Origin: Rosenbergiella epipactidis
GTDB taxonomy: Bacteria > Pseudomonadota > Gammaproteobacteria > Enterobacterales > Enterobacteriaceae
DNA length: 64,000 nucleotides
Direction of reading: 5' to 3'
Assembly: GCF_018494055.1 (NCBI RefSeq)
Contig: NZ_JABBFQ010000002.1
Location: 248,001-312,000, forward strand
Position 1 is the stretch's first letter. The number at the start of each line of letters is the position of its first letter. The notes beneath the pieces were generated by a model. That model was not told the DNA's origin and ran no database searches. It saw only the letters and a program-made list of their open reading frames with translations. Made by a program: the position numbers and the translations under genes. Shown piece after piece: positions 1 through 11,129 of this stretch.

Positions 1-733
1 GCGCAGCCACGACCGAACCGAACCAGCCCATTGCAGAGAGGCGGCGGTTTAATTCAGCTAAGGTTTTTGAATCGTAATAGTCGCCTTCGTGGAAAGGCAC
101 AAGTTTTTCTAAATACTCTTCTCTGATTTGCGATCCTGTAAAGGTCACTTTACCAAAGCGATAGCGCTGCCCTGTATCGTAGTCGATATCCCAGAAGGCT
201 TGATGTAAGGGCAGCGATACCCCTAGTTGGCTTTTACGATAAGCACCATCGAAATACCCTTTACGCAGCGCAATACTGGAAAAGCCGTTCTTGAATTTAT
301 CATAGTCGCCATGGTTGAGAACGGTCCCCACTTTAGGACGCCCCTGCTCGACCCATTGTTGGTATTCCGTGTCGTGCTGTCCCTCACCTTCAACTAATAA
401 TGTGCTACCACCGATTTTAACCGGTACACCAGGATCAACATGAACCGTCAGCACTTTTCCAAACGGCAGCGCCTGCTCAGGGGAAACGCGATAGGTGATC
501 ACTGGCTCATAATAGCCCAGCGCCCGTAAGCTTTGTTTAATCACCGCATCCAGACGCGCTTGAAAACGGCTATCTGCGCTGATCTCTTCGCTAGTTATCG
601 TTGCCAACCTAACTCTGACATTATTTTGTAGTTCGCCAGAAAGCCCTTCAAGGTTCAGTCTAACCGTCGCGGCCTGAAGTGAAGGGGCGGCTAACAAAAG
701 TGCTGCCATACTATAATGGGTTAAACGTGTCAC
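1..733 (-). CDS. tamA: TamA, translocation and assembly module outer-membrane subunit (partial, 5' part)
   Basis: The frame is open to the left edge of the window, so only about the first 244 codons are present. The product is an Omp85-family outer-membrane protein that works with inner-membrane TamB in inserting some outer-membrane proteins such as autotransporters. Visible are a signal peptide (hydrophobic stretch ending LQAA near residue 22) and the N-terminal POTRA region with typical segments such as ALGYYEPVI and LRKGYFDGAY. A GTG start at 733-731 is preceded by AGGAG at a good spacing. The beta-barrel and tamB would lie to the left, outside the window. Divergent from ytfL; E. coli has msrA between the two and this genome does not. 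Identification is firm. Confidence 0.93.
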   Translation of the reverse strand, partial: MTRLTHYSMAALLLAAPSLQAATVRLNLEGLSGELQNNVRVRLATITSEEISADSRFQARLDAVIKQSLRALGYYEPVITYRVSPEQALPFGKVLTVHVDPGVPVKIGGSTLLVEGEGQHDTEYQQWVEQGRPKVGTVLNHGDYDKFKNGFSSIALRKGYFDGAYRKSQLGVSLPLHQAFWDIDYDTGQRYRFGKVTFTGSQIREEYLEKLVPFHEGDYYDSKTLAELNRRLSAMGWFGSVVAA

Positions 734-1153
734 GAACTCTCCTGTTAAACATCCATTTGCAGCAGCAAATCGCGTAATGACATTAAAATATACACACTGT
801 AGTAAGCTTAGTCTTGCTTAAGCCTTATAAAGGCTAAATCAAATAATAATTTTTCTTATCAATCACGCTATTGTCCAAAAACCTTGCATAAATTACAACC
901 AGTGATCTAAAAGGCCTCTGTAATGCTGAATTTCTGCACAGATCCCTCTAGCGACTTATTCCTTGCTACTGCTATACTCTGCTTAGGCAGTAATCACTGT
1001 CACTTCTGTTGCTGAGCACTATTCATAGTGAATATGCCCTGACAGACATTTTTGGCACGGATAACGTGTTCTTCCTCACTGACTGCCTGAATAATGCTTT
1101 ATTGAGAAGTTGCCCAGGCCAAAAATGACAAGCTTATAAACTTCGGACTCCTT
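734..1153. other. tamA-ytfL divergent intergenic region without msrA
   Basis: A 420-bp gap between the divergent tamA and ytfL genes. No open frame with coding character is visible and there is no remnant of msrA, the methionine sulfoxide reductase gene found here in E. coli. The stretch presumably holds the two divergent promoters. I could not assign a convincing operator. Confidence 0.5.
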
Positions 1154-2500
1154 ATGTTAGATAGCTTACTTGTCATCCTAGTATTAATTGTTATTAGTTT
1201 TTTCTTTGCTATGTCAGAGATCTCTTTGGCTGCCGCGCGGAAAATCAAACTCAGACTCCTCGCCAACGATGGTGATATTCGTGCAGAGCATGTGCTCAAG
1301 CTTCAAGAATCACCTGGAATGTTTTTTACCGTTGTGCAGATTGGTGTCAATGCCGTTGCCATCCTAGGCGGTATTGTCGGAGACTCCGCCTTTATGCCGG
1401 TTTTCTCTGATTTCTTTCATCGGTTCTTATCTCCAGAATTATCAGAAAAGCTGAGCTTTATCTGTTCTTTCACCGTGGTAACCAGCCTGTTTATCTTGTT
1501 CGCTGACCTCACACCTAAACGTATTGGTATGATTGCGCCAGAAGCCATCGCGCTGCGGATTATTGGGCCAATGCGAATTTGTTTATTGATTTTCCGTCCG
1601 TTAGTGTGGTTCTTCAACGGTATGGCGAACAACGTTTTCCGTCTATTTAAAATTCCGATGGATCGTAAAGACGATATCACGCCGGATGATATTTATGCGG
1701 TGGTGGAAGCGGGCGCCTTGGCAGGCGTATTACGTAAACAAGAGCATGAATTGATTGAAAACGTTTTCGAGCTGGAATCTCGTACTGTCCCCTCTTCTAT
1801 GACCTCTCGTGAAAACATTGTTTGGTTTGATCTCAATGAAGAAGAAGCGGTATTAAAATCGAAAATTGCCGACCATCCTCACTCCAAGTTCTTGGTGTGT
1901 AATGGCGATATCGACCATATCGTTGGCTATGTCGATTCAAAAGAGTTACTGCTGCGCGTGCTAGGCAATCAGAGCATGACCTTGAGTAGCGGTGTACAAA
2001 TCCGTTCAGCGTTGATCGTCCCCGATACCTTAACGCTGTCTGAAGCCTTAGAAAGTTTTAAAACCGCGGGTGAAGATTTCGCGGTGATCATGAACGAATA
2101 CGCTTTAGTGGTCGGAATTATCACGCTTAACGATGTGATGACCACACTGATGGGCGATTTAGTCGGTCAAGGTTTTGAAGAGCAAATCGTGGCACGTGAT
2201 GCCAATTCGTGGTTAGTTGAAGGCGGAACGCCGATCGATGACGTCGTACGTGTACTGCATATCGAAGAGTTTCCACACTCAGGTAATTATGAAACCATTG
2301 GTGGTTTTATGATGTATATGCTGCGTAAGATCCCGAAACGAACTGACTTCGTGATCTTCTCTGGCTATAAGTTCGAGGTGGTTGATATCGATAACTACCG
2401 TATTGACCAACTGTTGGTCACGCGCGTCAGCGACGAACGCCCTACGCCATTAACCCCTGCGGGCCAAGTGATCGACGAGATTACAGGTAAGCAGCAATAA
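1154..2500 (+). CDS. ytfL: YtfL/PaeA, CNNM-CBS-CorC/HlyC family membrane protein (polyamine exporter family)
   Basis: 448 residues, the usual family length. The N-terminal third is a DUF21/CNNM membrane domain with several hydrophobic helices (starting LLVILVLIVISFFFAMSEIS), followed by a CBS-domain pair (about 200-345) and a CorC/HlyC C-terminal domain (about 360-440). In E. coli and Salmonella this protein has been renamed PaeA because it limits cadaverine/putrescine toxicity, probably by export. Start at the first ATG; the Shine-Dalgarno is weak (GGACTCCTT). It is followed by a strong hairpin shared with convergent ytfK. The polyamine link is worth noting given puuP and patA 5 kb downstream. 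Confidence 0.9.
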   Translation: MLDSLLVILVLIVISFFFAMSEISLAAARKIKLRLLANDGDIRAEHVLKLQESPGMFFTVVQIGVNAVAILGGIVGDSAFMPVFSDFFHRFLSPELSEKLSFICSFTVVTSLFILFADLTPKRIGMIAPEAIALRIIGPMRICLLIFRPLVWFFNGMANNVFRLFKIPMDRKDDITPDDIYAVVEAGALAGVLRKQEHELIENVFELESRTVPSSMTSRENIVWFDLNEEEAVLKSKIADHPHSKFLVCNGDIDHIVGYVDSKELLLRVLGNQSMTLSSGVQIRSALIVPDTLTLSEALESFKTAGEDFAVIMNEYALVVGIITLNDVMTTLMGDLVGQGFEEQIVARDANSWLVEGGTPIDDVVRVLHIEEFPHSGNYETIGGFMMYMLRKIPKRTDFVIFSGYKFEVVDIDNYRIDQLLVTRVSDERPTPLTPAGQVIDEITGKQQ

Positions 2501-2504
2501 TCAC

Positions 2505-2537
2505 TCGGGCCACGGAAGCAGCGCTTCGGTGGCCCGA
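2505..2537. terminator. bidirectional hairpin between ytfL and ytfK
   Basis: A 9-bp perfect stem (TCGGGCCAC / GTGGCCCGA) continues after one mismatch into four more pairs. It lies between the convergent ytfL and ytfK stop codons. There is no long T tract on either side, so termination strength is uncertain. Confidence 0.6.
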
Positions 2538-2540
2538 TAA

Positions 2541-2744
2541 TTAGAATTTGACTTGTAACGCATTCACCTGACGATTAATTTCAGACATTATACTTAAACG
2601 CTGAATATCGCCGTTAATAGGTTTCAATACCTTTCCTTGGTCAAAATGAAACTCGCCAACATCCTCAATATAAATCTCGCCTTTAAATAACGTTTTAACG
2701 TAACGGGCAATTTGAATCGGATTATATCGTTTGTAAATTTTCAC
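2541..2744 (-). CDS. ytfK: YtfK, small stringent-response modulator
   Basis: About 67 residues beginning VKIYKRYNPIQIARYVK, matching the E. coli YtfK pattern (MKIFQRYNPLQVAKYVK) and its length of 68. A longer ATG-initiated frame reaches 2810, but its extra 22 residues are poor and unlike the family. The GTG at 2744-2742 with an AGAGAGAAAG purine tract upstream is therefore the preferred start. In E. coli YtfK binds SpoT and tilts it towards (p)ppGpp synthesis during phosphate or fatty-acid starvation. Convergent with ytfL as in E. coli. Confidence 0.88.
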   Translation of the reverse strand: MKIYKRYNPIQIARYVKTLFKGEIYIEDVGEFHFDQGKVLKPINGDIQRLSIMSEINRQVNALQVKF

Positions 2745-2972
2745 TGGGTCTTTCTCTCTTTCGCTCCTGCGTTCTGAGATAGAGTGTAGTTTGTTATCCA
2801 GAAAACACAAAAATTACATATTAATAATATTTGATTAACCTATCAAAGGGAGTGATTTTGACTAATAATTCCGTCTTTGATAATGAAATCTAAGCCTTTT
2901 ATTTCTTATGATTAAGAAACTACTCAGGATTATCGGCAGGTTTGATGACAAATTTATGGCGAAAGCAAATTA

Positions 2973-3000
2973 TTTTGCTCCCGGCTATAAGGGAGCAAAA
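2973..3000. terminator. 10-bp hairpin downstream of cysQ
   Basis: Arms TTTTGCTCCC and GGGAGCAAAA with an 8-nt loop sit just beyond the cysQ stop codon. The T-rich tail expected of an intrinsic terminator on the minus strand is poor (AAAATAATTTG), so this may be an RNA-stabilising hairpin rather than a true terminator. Nothing else is recognisable in 2811-3014. Confidence 0.4.
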
Positions 3001-3014
3001 GAAAAGGAGAGGAA

Positions 3015-3764
3015 TTAAAACAACGATACGCGAAAACCGGGATTCAAGAAGGACTCACGGGGCGTATAATCCAGCGTGCGACCATGCCAATCTGTGACTT
3101 GTGCACCAGCAGCTAAGGCTACGGCGTGGCCAGCCCCTGTATCCCAAATATTGGTTGGCCCAAAGCGTGGATAAAGCTGCGCCTTCCCTTCTGCGACGAG
3201 ACAGAATTTTAGGGAGGAACCAATCGCCACGGTTTGATGTTCACCGAGCTGATGCAGGTAATCGCTTAACTCAGGATCGTTGTTGGCGTGCGAGCGACTG
3301 ACGACAACTAAAGGAGGTTGTGCATGGGTCACACTGATAGGATGCCGTTCCCCTGCTTTCTCTTCTTTCCATGCCTTACCCTCCGCTGCACAGTACAATT
3401 CATCCAATACCGGCGCGTACACGACACCAAGTATCGGTTTACCGTTCTCAATCAAGGCAATATTCACGGTGAATTCACCATTACGCTTAATAAATTCCTT
3501 AGTGCCATCGAGCGGATCAACCAGCCAATAGCGGGTCCATGTCTGCCGCACCGACCATTCCACCACGGACTCTTCAGACAAAATAGGAATATCAGGGGTC
3601 AAGGCCTGTAAGCCATCGATAATGACACTATTGGCAGCGATATCCGCGGCGGTGACGGGTGAATCGTCGGTCTTGATCTGCACATCAAGCCCCTCTTCGC
3701 GATGATAGATTTTTAGGATCTCTTCACCGGCTTGGCGTGCGATCTGATTAATCTGGTCTAACAT
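3015..3764 (-). CDS. cysQ: CysQ, 3'(2'),5'-bisphosphate nucleotidase
   Basis: 249 residues of the FIG/inositol monophosphatase superfamily. It removes the 3'-phosphate of PAP (and PAPS), recycling the by-product of sulfate assimilation. Metal-binding motifs are in order: DSPVTAAD near 33, ILSEES near 60, [11 protein letters not shown] near 83, and the C-terminal [14 protein letters not shown] near 207. Start at the first ATG (3764), where the protein begins [17 protein letters not shown] as expected for CysQ. It has the same neighbours (ytfK side and fklB side) and orientation logic as in related enterics. Confidence 0.95.
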   Translation of the reverse strand: MLDQINQIARQAGEEILKIYHREEGLDVQIKTDDSPVTAADIAANSVIIDGLQALTPDIPILSEESVVEWSVRQTWTRYWLVDPLDGTKEFIKRNGEFTVNIALIENGKPILGVVYAPVLDELYCAAEGKAWKEEKAGERHPISVTHAQPPLVVVSRSHANNDPELSDYLHQLGEHQTVAIGSSLKFCLVAEGKAQLYPRFGPTNIWDTGAGHAVALAAGAQVTDWHGRTLDYTPRESFLNPGFRVSLF

Positions 3765-3863
3765 TCTCAGCCTCCCGTCAACGACAGTTAGTAATATCAG
3801 AAATTATGATGAGTGAGATTACCATACTCCGTCATAAGGGCTGGGTAAACCTCATTACCTAGG

Positions 3864-3890
3864 CGAAAAAAAACCGGCCTTTGGCCGGTT
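3864..3890 (-). terminator. rho-independent terminator of fklB
   Basis: On the minus strand, AACCGGCC-AAA-GGCCGGTT is followed directly by a run of T residues (the plus strand shows eight A residues at 3866-3873). A classical intrinsic terminator just beyond the fklB stop codon. Confidence 0.9.
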
Positions 3891-3906
3891 GATTAGGTCA
3901 ATAGAA

Positions 3907-4527
3907 TTACAGGATATCCAGCAATTCAACTTCGAAGACTAAGGTGCTGAATGGCGGGATTGAAGCCCCTGCGCCACGTTCGCCATAGGCAAGATGTTGA
4001 GGGATAACCAGCTCCCATTTTGATCCGACCGGCATTAAGGTTAATGCTTCGATCCATCCTGCGATCACGCCGCTCACTGGGAATTCTGCTGGCTCACCAC
4101 GCGCAACTGAGCTATCGAATACCGTACCGTCGGTCAATTTACCGGTATAGTGCACGCGCACACGATCTTGGCGAGAAGGAATAGCGCCTTCACCTTGAGT
4201 GAGGACGCGGAACTGTAATCCCGACTCAGTGCTGTTTACGCCTTCACGTTGGCGGTTCTCTTCAAGGTACTTTGCCCCTTCAGCAGCCATCTCTTTAGTG
4301 CGCTCGTCACGTACAGCTTCAGCACGCTCGTGCATTTCACGTAATGCACGGTGTAAAACATCCATAGGTACAGCCGGCGAATTTCCTTCCAGCGCATCAC
4401 GCAGACCAGCTAATAAAGCTTCAGGCTCAAGACCTTGTAATCCTGATTCTAACAATTGCTGTCCGACTTGCAGGCCAATGCCATAGCTTGCTTGCGTTTC
4501 GACACTGTCAAAAGAAAGAGTCGTCAT
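3907..4527 (-). CDS. fklB: FklB, FKBP-type peptidyl-prolyl cis-trans isomerase
   Basis: 206 residues, identical in length to E. coli FklB (FKBP22). The N-terminal about 90 residues form the dimerisation/helical arm ([11 protein letters not shown]...). The C-terminal FKBP domain carries the typical [33 protein letters not shown] and [29 protein letters not shown] segments. It catalyses proline isomerisation in the cytoplasm. Monocistronic, ending at a strong terminator and divergent from ytfB. Confidence 0.95.
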   Translation of the reverse strand: MTTLSFDSVETQASYGIGLQVGQQLLESGLQGLEPEALLAGLRDALEGNSPAVPMDVLHRALREMHERAEAVRDERTKEMAAEGAKYLEENRQREGVNSTESGLQFRVLTQGEGAIPSRQDRVRVHYTGKLTDGTVFDSSVARGEPAEFPVSGVIAGWIEALTLMPVGSKWELVIPQHLAYGERGAGASIPPFSTLVFEVELLDIL

Positions 4528-4685
4528 TTCTGTTCCTTTTCTCTAAATAAATTGAACCGCAAGGATAGCAGCGTCAGGGCTATTCGTAAAATTGATCCGC
4601 CGAGTAATGACTTTTTCTTAAGAAAGATTAACAATGATAGCTGTAATAGCGGCTGACCCTCAGCCCAATGCTAAAGGAGGCAGCG

Positions 4686-5183
4686 ATGAAGGAGAGGATT
4701 TCGATCTTGTTTGAAGCAATCGGGCAATTTTATCGAGACAAGGTTCGCCCACGCCTTGAACCCCTGCTCGCCCCCTTCTCGCCTTGGCATCGACGAGCCC
4801 TAGCAGTTGCCGCTTTACTGGTCATTATTGGCGGACTATTACCTGGGCCACCCCCTGCCCCAGATGTCACCCTACGCCACATTGACCCGCCGAGTATACT
4901 GGCTGACCAAAACGAGAGTCAGGGAGCATGGCACACCTACCATATTGCCGCAGGGGAGACGTTAGCGCAGCTATTTCGTGATCAGGGACTTGAGACAGAG
5001 GACGTGTATGCGATGGCCAACGTGCAAGGTGATGATAAGCCGTTAGGCACCTTGAGTGCCGGACAAGCCGTGAAGATACGGATGAAAGCCAATAAGACGG
5101 TAACAGGGTTAACGCTGGAGAATACGCAGGGGCAAGTATTGTTTGTCCGCCAAGAAGATGGGCGCTTCCTACGGGTACAATAG
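4686..5183 (+). CDS. ytfB: YtfB, OapA-family cell-division-associated membrane protein
   Basis: The preferred start is ATG 4686 because AAGGAGG lies 5 nt upstream, giving 165 residues; an ATG at 4668 would add six residues ahead of the SD. One transmembrane helix (ALAVAALLVIIGGLLPGP, about residues 36-55) anchors a periplasmic OapA/LysM-like domain (WHTYHIAAGETLAQLFRDQGL...). E. coli YtfB (212 aa) is a glycan-binding protein linked to cell division; the version here is shorter in the linker. Divergent from fklB and convergent with rplI, sharing a bidirectional terminator. Confidence 0.85.
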   Translation: MKERISILFEAIGQFYRDKVRPRLEPLLAPFSPWHRRALAVAALLVIIGGLLPGPPPAPDVTLRHIDPPSILADQNESQGAWHTYHIAAGETLAQLFRDQGLETEDVYAMANVQGDDKPLGTLSAGQAVKIRMKANKTVTGLTLENTQGQVLFVRQEDGRFLRVQ

Positions 5184-5190
5184 TTAAAAG

Positions 5191-5220
5191 CAAAAATGCC
5201 GGCTTTCGCCGGCATTTTTC
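5191..5220. terminator. bidirectional terminator between ytfB and rplI
   Basis: Symmetrical hairpin ATGCCGGC / GCCGGCAT flanked by AAAAA on the left and TTTTT on the right, so it can act as an intrinsic terminator in both directions for the convergent ytfB and rplI. Confidence 0.9.
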
Positions 5221-5232
5221 TCACAGCTGAAA

Positions 5233-5682
5233 TTACTCAGCAGCGATTTTGATAACCAGTTTAGCGAAAACTTCGCCGTGAACTTGGAAATCAACTTCGT
5301 GGTCACCAGTGGTGCGAAGAACACCATTTGGTAAACGCACTTCACTTTTAGCAACAGCAACACCTGCAGCGGTCACAGCATCCGCGATATCGCGAGTACC
5401 GATTGAACCGAACAGTTTACCGCCTTCACCCGCTTTAGTTGCGAGGGTGACAGTGCCCAGTGCATTGATTTTCTCAGCACGAGCATTAGCAGCAGCCAGA
5501 GTTTCCGCTAATTTAGCTTCTAACTCAGCACGGCGAGTTTCGAAAAACTCGATGTTGTTTTTAGTTGCTGGGACAGCTTTACCTTGTGGTACCAGGAAGT
5601 TACGAGCGTAGCCCGCTTTCACATTGACCTGATCACCTAGGTTGCCCAGGTTTGCTACTTTATCAAGCAGAATAACTTGCAT
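5233..5682 (-). CDS. rplI: 50S ribosomal protein L9
   Basis: 149 residues starting [22 protein letters not shown], the canonical L9 opening, with the G-rich N domain, a long central helix (about 40-75, rich in A/E/R/K) and a C-terminal rRNA-binding domain. A component of the large ribosomal subunit that helps keep frame and fidelity. Last gene of the rpsF-priB-rpsR-rplI operon, 39 bp after rpsR. Identity is certain. Confidence 0.98.
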   Translation of the reverse strand: MQVILLDKVANLGNLGDQVNVKAGYARNFLVPQGKAVPATKNNIEFFETRRAELEAKLAETLAAANARAEKINALGTVTLATKAGEGGKLFGSIGTRDIADAVTAAGVAVAKSEVRLPNGVLRTTGDHEVDFQVHGEVFAKLVIKIAAE

Positions 5683-5721
5683 TACCTTATCCTCTTAAAG
5701 TCGTTAATGGACAGCTACCGA

Positions 5722-6271
<550 letters not shown>

Positions 6272-6277
6272 CAAGAA

Positions 6278-6725
<448 letters not shown>

Positions 6726-6893
6726 TGGAAGCAAGGAACGTTTTAAAATGCGGCTGAAAAATTTGACGCGTAATAATACTGATACTGGCGACTAAACACA
6801 AGACAATACGCCGCTTATTTAGTAAACATCTCGATTATTCGCCATCACGCTTCATCAGGGTCTATACTGGGGACGATTATCATAGGAGGAGTT

Positions 6894-7340
6894 ATGTTAA
6901 AGCCAATCGGTATTATCGCGGCGCTACTCGTCGCACCGGCTGCTTTCGCCGCGGACACAACCTTTAGTGATTTCGTCAAAACGCCAGAAGGGGGAAAAGC
7001 GCTTACCGCACTAACCCGCCACCAGAACCTGCCTAGCTGGATTAAAACCGGGGGCGTGGAATCTCCAGCGCAAACCGTGACAGTGAAAGGGAATGATTAT
7101 CAGGTCTACGCCATCTGTAAACCGCACAACTGCGGTAACCAGCAGTTTGCCGTACTGTATTCAGCCAAGCTAAAACAGATGAGTGGGCTTTATCTGCAAA
7201 CGAATGAAAAATCGCATCGTGAAACCTTACAATGGCTCAACGTTAGTGATGAATTATCGATCGATGGCAAAACGATTCTCTACGCTGCCACAACCGGGAG
7301 CTTGGCGAACCACCCAAAAGCCTTTAACTATAGCGAATAG
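6894..7340 (+). CDS. ivy: Ivy, periplasmic inhibitor of C-type lysozyme
   Basis: 148 residues with a clear Sec signal peptide (MLKPIGIIAALLVAPAAFA, cleavage about residue 19-20). The signature loop CKPHNC (residues 75-80) is the disulfide-closed loop that plugs the lysozyme active site in the Ivy family (CKPHDC in E. coli). It protects peptidoglycan from host or self-derived lytic enzymes. AGGAGG stands 4 nt before the ATG. A hairpin at 7361-7382 follows the gene. Sits between rpsF and puuP, a position not typical for E. coli, so this is part of a small accessory block. Confidence 0.9.
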   Translation: MLKPIGIIAALLVAPAAFAADTTFSDFVKTPEGGKALTALTRHQNLPSWIKTGGVESPAQTVTVKGNDYQVYAICKPHNCGNQQFAVLYSAKLKQMSGLYLQTNEKSHRETLQWLNVSDELSIDGKTILYAATTGSLANHPKAFNYSE

Positions 7341-7360
7341 GGCTTAACCTTTAGCCTATA

Positions 7361-7382
7361 GAGGGCGGTTTTCGCCGTCCTC
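7361..7382 (+). terminator. putative terminator of ivy
   Basis: Hairpin GAGGGCGG / CCGTCCTC (one G-T pair) with a TTTTCG loop, 20 bp past the ivy stop codon, followed by a pyrimidine-rich but interrupted T tract. Confidence 0.55.
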
Positions 7383-7518
7383 TTACCTTCCTTCCCCTGC
7401 CCGTTTTACTGCTTTTCTCACTACAAAAAATTTTATTATTCCTCCCTACTTTACTCTGTTGAAAAAAAGCCTATTTTAGCAAGTTAGAAACCATTTCTAG
7501 GCTGCATTCACCGGTAGT

Positions 7519-7535
7519 TGGGCATAGAAATTGCT
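7519..7535 (+). promoter_or_regulatory. candidate sigma-54 promoter of puuP
   Basis: TTGGGCATAGAAATTGCTT contains GG at 7521-7522 (-24 element, GGCA) and TTGC with GC at 7533-7534 (-12 element), spaced exactly 12 bp, as sigma-54 requires. It lies about 40 bp upstream of the puuP ATG. Only the T before GG and the non-critical CG differ from consensus. Nitrogen control is the obvious inference. Confidence 0.6.
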
Positions 7536-7573
7536 TAAACAGTATTACCCAATTTTGTCCCAGGTGGTGTTGA

Positions 7574-8899
7574 ATGACTCAAGAAGTAACATATAAGCGT
7601 AATTTAGGATTATGGCAGGTAGTTATCGTTGGCATTGCCTATATGACACCGATGACAGTATTTGATACCTTCGGAATTGTTTCCGGTATGACCTCAGGCC
7701 GCGTTCCCTTGGCCTACCTCTTAGCCCTCTTTGCCGTGTTATTGACGGCCTTCAGTTATGGCAAAATGGTCAAAGTCTTCCCCAAAGCAGGCTCTGCCTA
7801 CACTTATGCCCGTAAGACTTGCGGTAATCGGGCCGGTTTTTTAGTGGGCTGGGCATCGCTGCTGGATTATATGTTGTTGCCGATGATCAATGCCCTCCTA
7901 GCTGGCATTTATCTGAAATCGCTATTTCCTCAGGTGCCTTCGTGGTTGTGGATCGTCTTGTTCACTGGCTTAGTCACTTGGGTAAATAGTCGTAATATTC
8001 GCTTGCTAGCAAACCTTAACTTCCTGTTTGTCGGCGCCCCTGTGCTGTTAATGGCGGTATTCGTTTGGTTGGTGATTCAGGGAGTCGGGCATCAACATGG
8101 CCATGAGGCAGTTTGGACGTTAAAACCGCTGTGGAATGGCGAGCCGACGTTTCTGCCGTTGGTAGCCGGTGCCGCCGTACTGTGCTTCTCATTTCTCGGT
8201 TTTGATGCCGTCACAACCTTATCTGATGAATCGCATCAACCTGACCGTACTATTCCGCGAGCAGTCCTCCTAACCGCATTGATCGGGGGTGTTATTTTCT
8301 TCGTCGCAGCTTGGTTTACCCAGCTCTACTTCCCGACGAATATCCAATTTAAAAATCCTACTGAAGCCATGCCTGAAATTGTGCTCTATGTTGGAGGGAA
8401 ATTTTTCCAGTCGGTCTTTCTTGTAGCGATTTTAATTAATACCTTTGCTTCCGGCTTAGCCTCCCACGCCAGTGCTGCACGTTTACTGCATATCATGGGG
8501 CGTGATGGTATTTTTCCTATCGATAAGTTTCGCTATATCCACCCGCGTTTAGGTAGCCCCCTTTACTGCGTGCTGTTTGTCGGGGCGCTAGCAATGACCG
8601 CTGTGTTCTTTAATCTTGATACCGCAGTCTCTTTAATTAGTTTCGGTGCGCTGGTTGCCTTTACCTCTGTGAATGTGTCAGTCATCGCCTACTATGCTAT
8701 TCAACAAAAACATATCAAGACTCCATCTCACTGGCTTGCGCACCTTTTGATCCCCATTGCCGGTATAGTCTGTGTCGGCGTGATGTGGCTGAACTTAGAC
8801 CAAGATGCGATGCGATTGGGACTAGTTTGGACGGCGATCGGCGTGTGTTGGATTATCTGGTATTGGTGGACGAAGAGAGAGTTGGTCTTTAGCCAATAA
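7574..8899 (+). CDS. puuP: PuuP-like putrescine importer (APC superfamily)
   Basis: 441 residues and about 12 hydrophobic helices. The amino-terminal LGLWQVVIVGIAYMTPMTVF, the segment FSFLGFDAVTTLSDE and the ASGLASHASAARLLHIMGRDG segment match E. coli PuuP closely, better than the paralogue PlaP, so putrescine:H+ symport is the likely activity. SD AGGTGG precedes the ATG by 6 nt. Convergent with patA, whose enzyme consumes imported putrescine; a sigma-54 promoter candidate lies upstream. Shorter than PuuP (461) at both ends. Substrate is assigned by similarity and context. Confidence 0.85.
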   Translation: MTQEVTYKRNLGLWQVVIVGIAYMTPMTVFDTFGIVSGMTSGRVPLAYLLALFAVLLTAFSYGKMVKVFPKAGSAYTYARKTCGNRAGFLVGWASLLDYMLLPMINALLAGIYLKSLFPQVPSWLWIVLFTGLVTWVNSRNIRLLANLNFLFVGAPVLLMAVFVWLVIQGVGHQHGHEAVWTLKPLWNGEPTFLPLVAGAAVLCFSFLGFDAVTTLSDESHQPDRTIPRAVLLTALIGGVIFFVAAWFTQLYFPTNIQFKNPTEAMPEIVLYVGGKFFQSVFLVAILINTFASGLASHASAARLLHIMGRDGIFPIDKFRYIHPRLGSPLYCVLFVGALAMTAVFFNLDTAVSLISFGALVAFTSVNVSVIAYYAIQQKHIKTPSHWLAHLLIPIAGIVCVGVMWLNLDQDAMRLGLVWTAIGVCWIIWYWWTKRELVFSQ

Positions 8900-8905
8900 G
8901 AAAAG

Positions 8906-8930
8906 CCCCGCTTACCTTAGGTAAGCGGGT
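8906..8930 (-). terminator. terminator between puuP and patA
   Basis: Nine-bp perfect stem CCCGCTTAC / GTAAGCGGG. Read on the minus strand it is followed by GGCTTTTCTT, fitting termination of patA; on the plus strand the T tract is missing. Confidence 0.7.
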
Positions 8931-8936
8931 GATACA

Positions 8937-10358
<1,422 letters not shown>

Positions 10359-10393
10359 CTAGAAAGTGGCACCACAGAGTGCACTCATAGTGA

Positions 10394-10410
10394 TGCATAT
10401 TTCGTTCCAG
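10394..10410 (-). promoter_or_regulatory. candidate sigma-54 promoter of patA
   Basis: On the minus strand CTGGAACGAAATATGCA: GG and GC are 12 bp apart, with YTGG, ACG and TGCW matched to the sigma-54 consensus. The predicted start would leave a leader of about 35 nt before the TTG codon. E. coli patA is known to be sigma-54 dependent. Confidence 0.65.
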
Positions 10411-10598
10411 AATAAGGTTACACGGCTCACACAATTCGCTGACTAGTTTATCGAAATATAATGCAGCTCACAGCTTAAGCCGTATTGCACGGTCAATTCC
10501 GCTTAGTAGTGGCGATTTTTTCTTAATCATTAAGGCGAGCCACCTTAAATTGTGATAAAAATGTTAAACACTCAGCCCCCCCATCAGGGAACCTAGAT

Positions 10599-11084
10599 AT
10601 GGCCTCGTACCATCTTATTACATTGACGATCGCATTATGTTTGCTCGCTGCCTGCGATGATGCGTCGAAACCCCAACAGGAGAAGGTCGCCAGTAAGGAA
10701 GCCACTCATACTCCATCATCAGAAAAAATTGAGAACTTTAAGAAGCAGGACGTGAATGATAAATCGGCCATGCAAGCGACGATTCTTGATGATATTAAGA
10801 AAAAGTTACCAATCTTGATTGATCAAGCAACGTTACTGACCGAGATTTCAATGAAAGATAATGCCTTTATTTACCATTTAGACGTAAAAGGTATCCCAGT
10901 CTCCGTGATGAACACGCACTATTGGCAGGAAAATATAAAGAAAGCGATACAGGTTCAATAGTGTAAGAGTGATGACAAGATGAAGATTTTCAAAGATTTT
11001 TTTACTGGCGGGACTGTCTATAACTATTTCGTCGACAGTAAGCTTATCTATACGGTTACGATAACACCTGAAGAATACCACTAG
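10599..11084 (+). pseudogene. small lipoprotein gene interrupted by an in-frame amber codon
   Basis: The frame starts at ATG 10599 (AGGGA 8 nt upstream) with a lipoprotein signal peptide ending LLAAC (lipobox Cys19), a K/E-rich linker, and a folded part from about residue 65. TAG at 10959-10961 stops it after 120 residues, but the same frame continues for 40 sense codons (CKSDDKMKIFKDFFTGG... to ...TITPEEYH) and ends with a TAG at 11082-11084. That tail has the look of the C-terminal half of this lipoprotein type (Cys, then a short helix, then a strand pair). I do not recognise the family by name. Either a nonsense-mutated gene, a truncated but functional lipoprotein, or a sequence error. Confidence 0.7.
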
Positions 11085-11090
11085 GGTAAC

Positions 11091-11121
11091 TAAGCATCCC
11101 CTTCATAGAAGGAGATGCTTA
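11091..11121. terminator. 14-bp hairpin between the lipoprotein remnant and rlmB
   Basis: Arms TAAGCATCCCCTTC and GAAGGAGATGCTTA pair over 14 positions with one G-T wobble and an ATA loop, between convergent genes. No T tract follows on either strand, so it is a strong hairpin with uncertain terminator function. Confidence 0.5.
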
Positions 11122-11129
11122 TCTGCGAG

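Noticed and set aside
10366-10385. NtrC-like dyad TGCACT-CTGT-GGTGCC in the patA leader
   Set aside because: The spacer is four bases instead of five and the element lies downstream of the predicted sigma-54 promoter, not upstream as an enhancer should.
10959-10961. Programmed read-through or recoding at the lipoprotein TAG (and the transporter TAA at 45041)
   Set aside because: No recoding signal such as a typical stop-CAR-YYA context or SECIS element is visible; TGA would be needed for selenocysteine. Simple nonsense mutation is the plainer reading.
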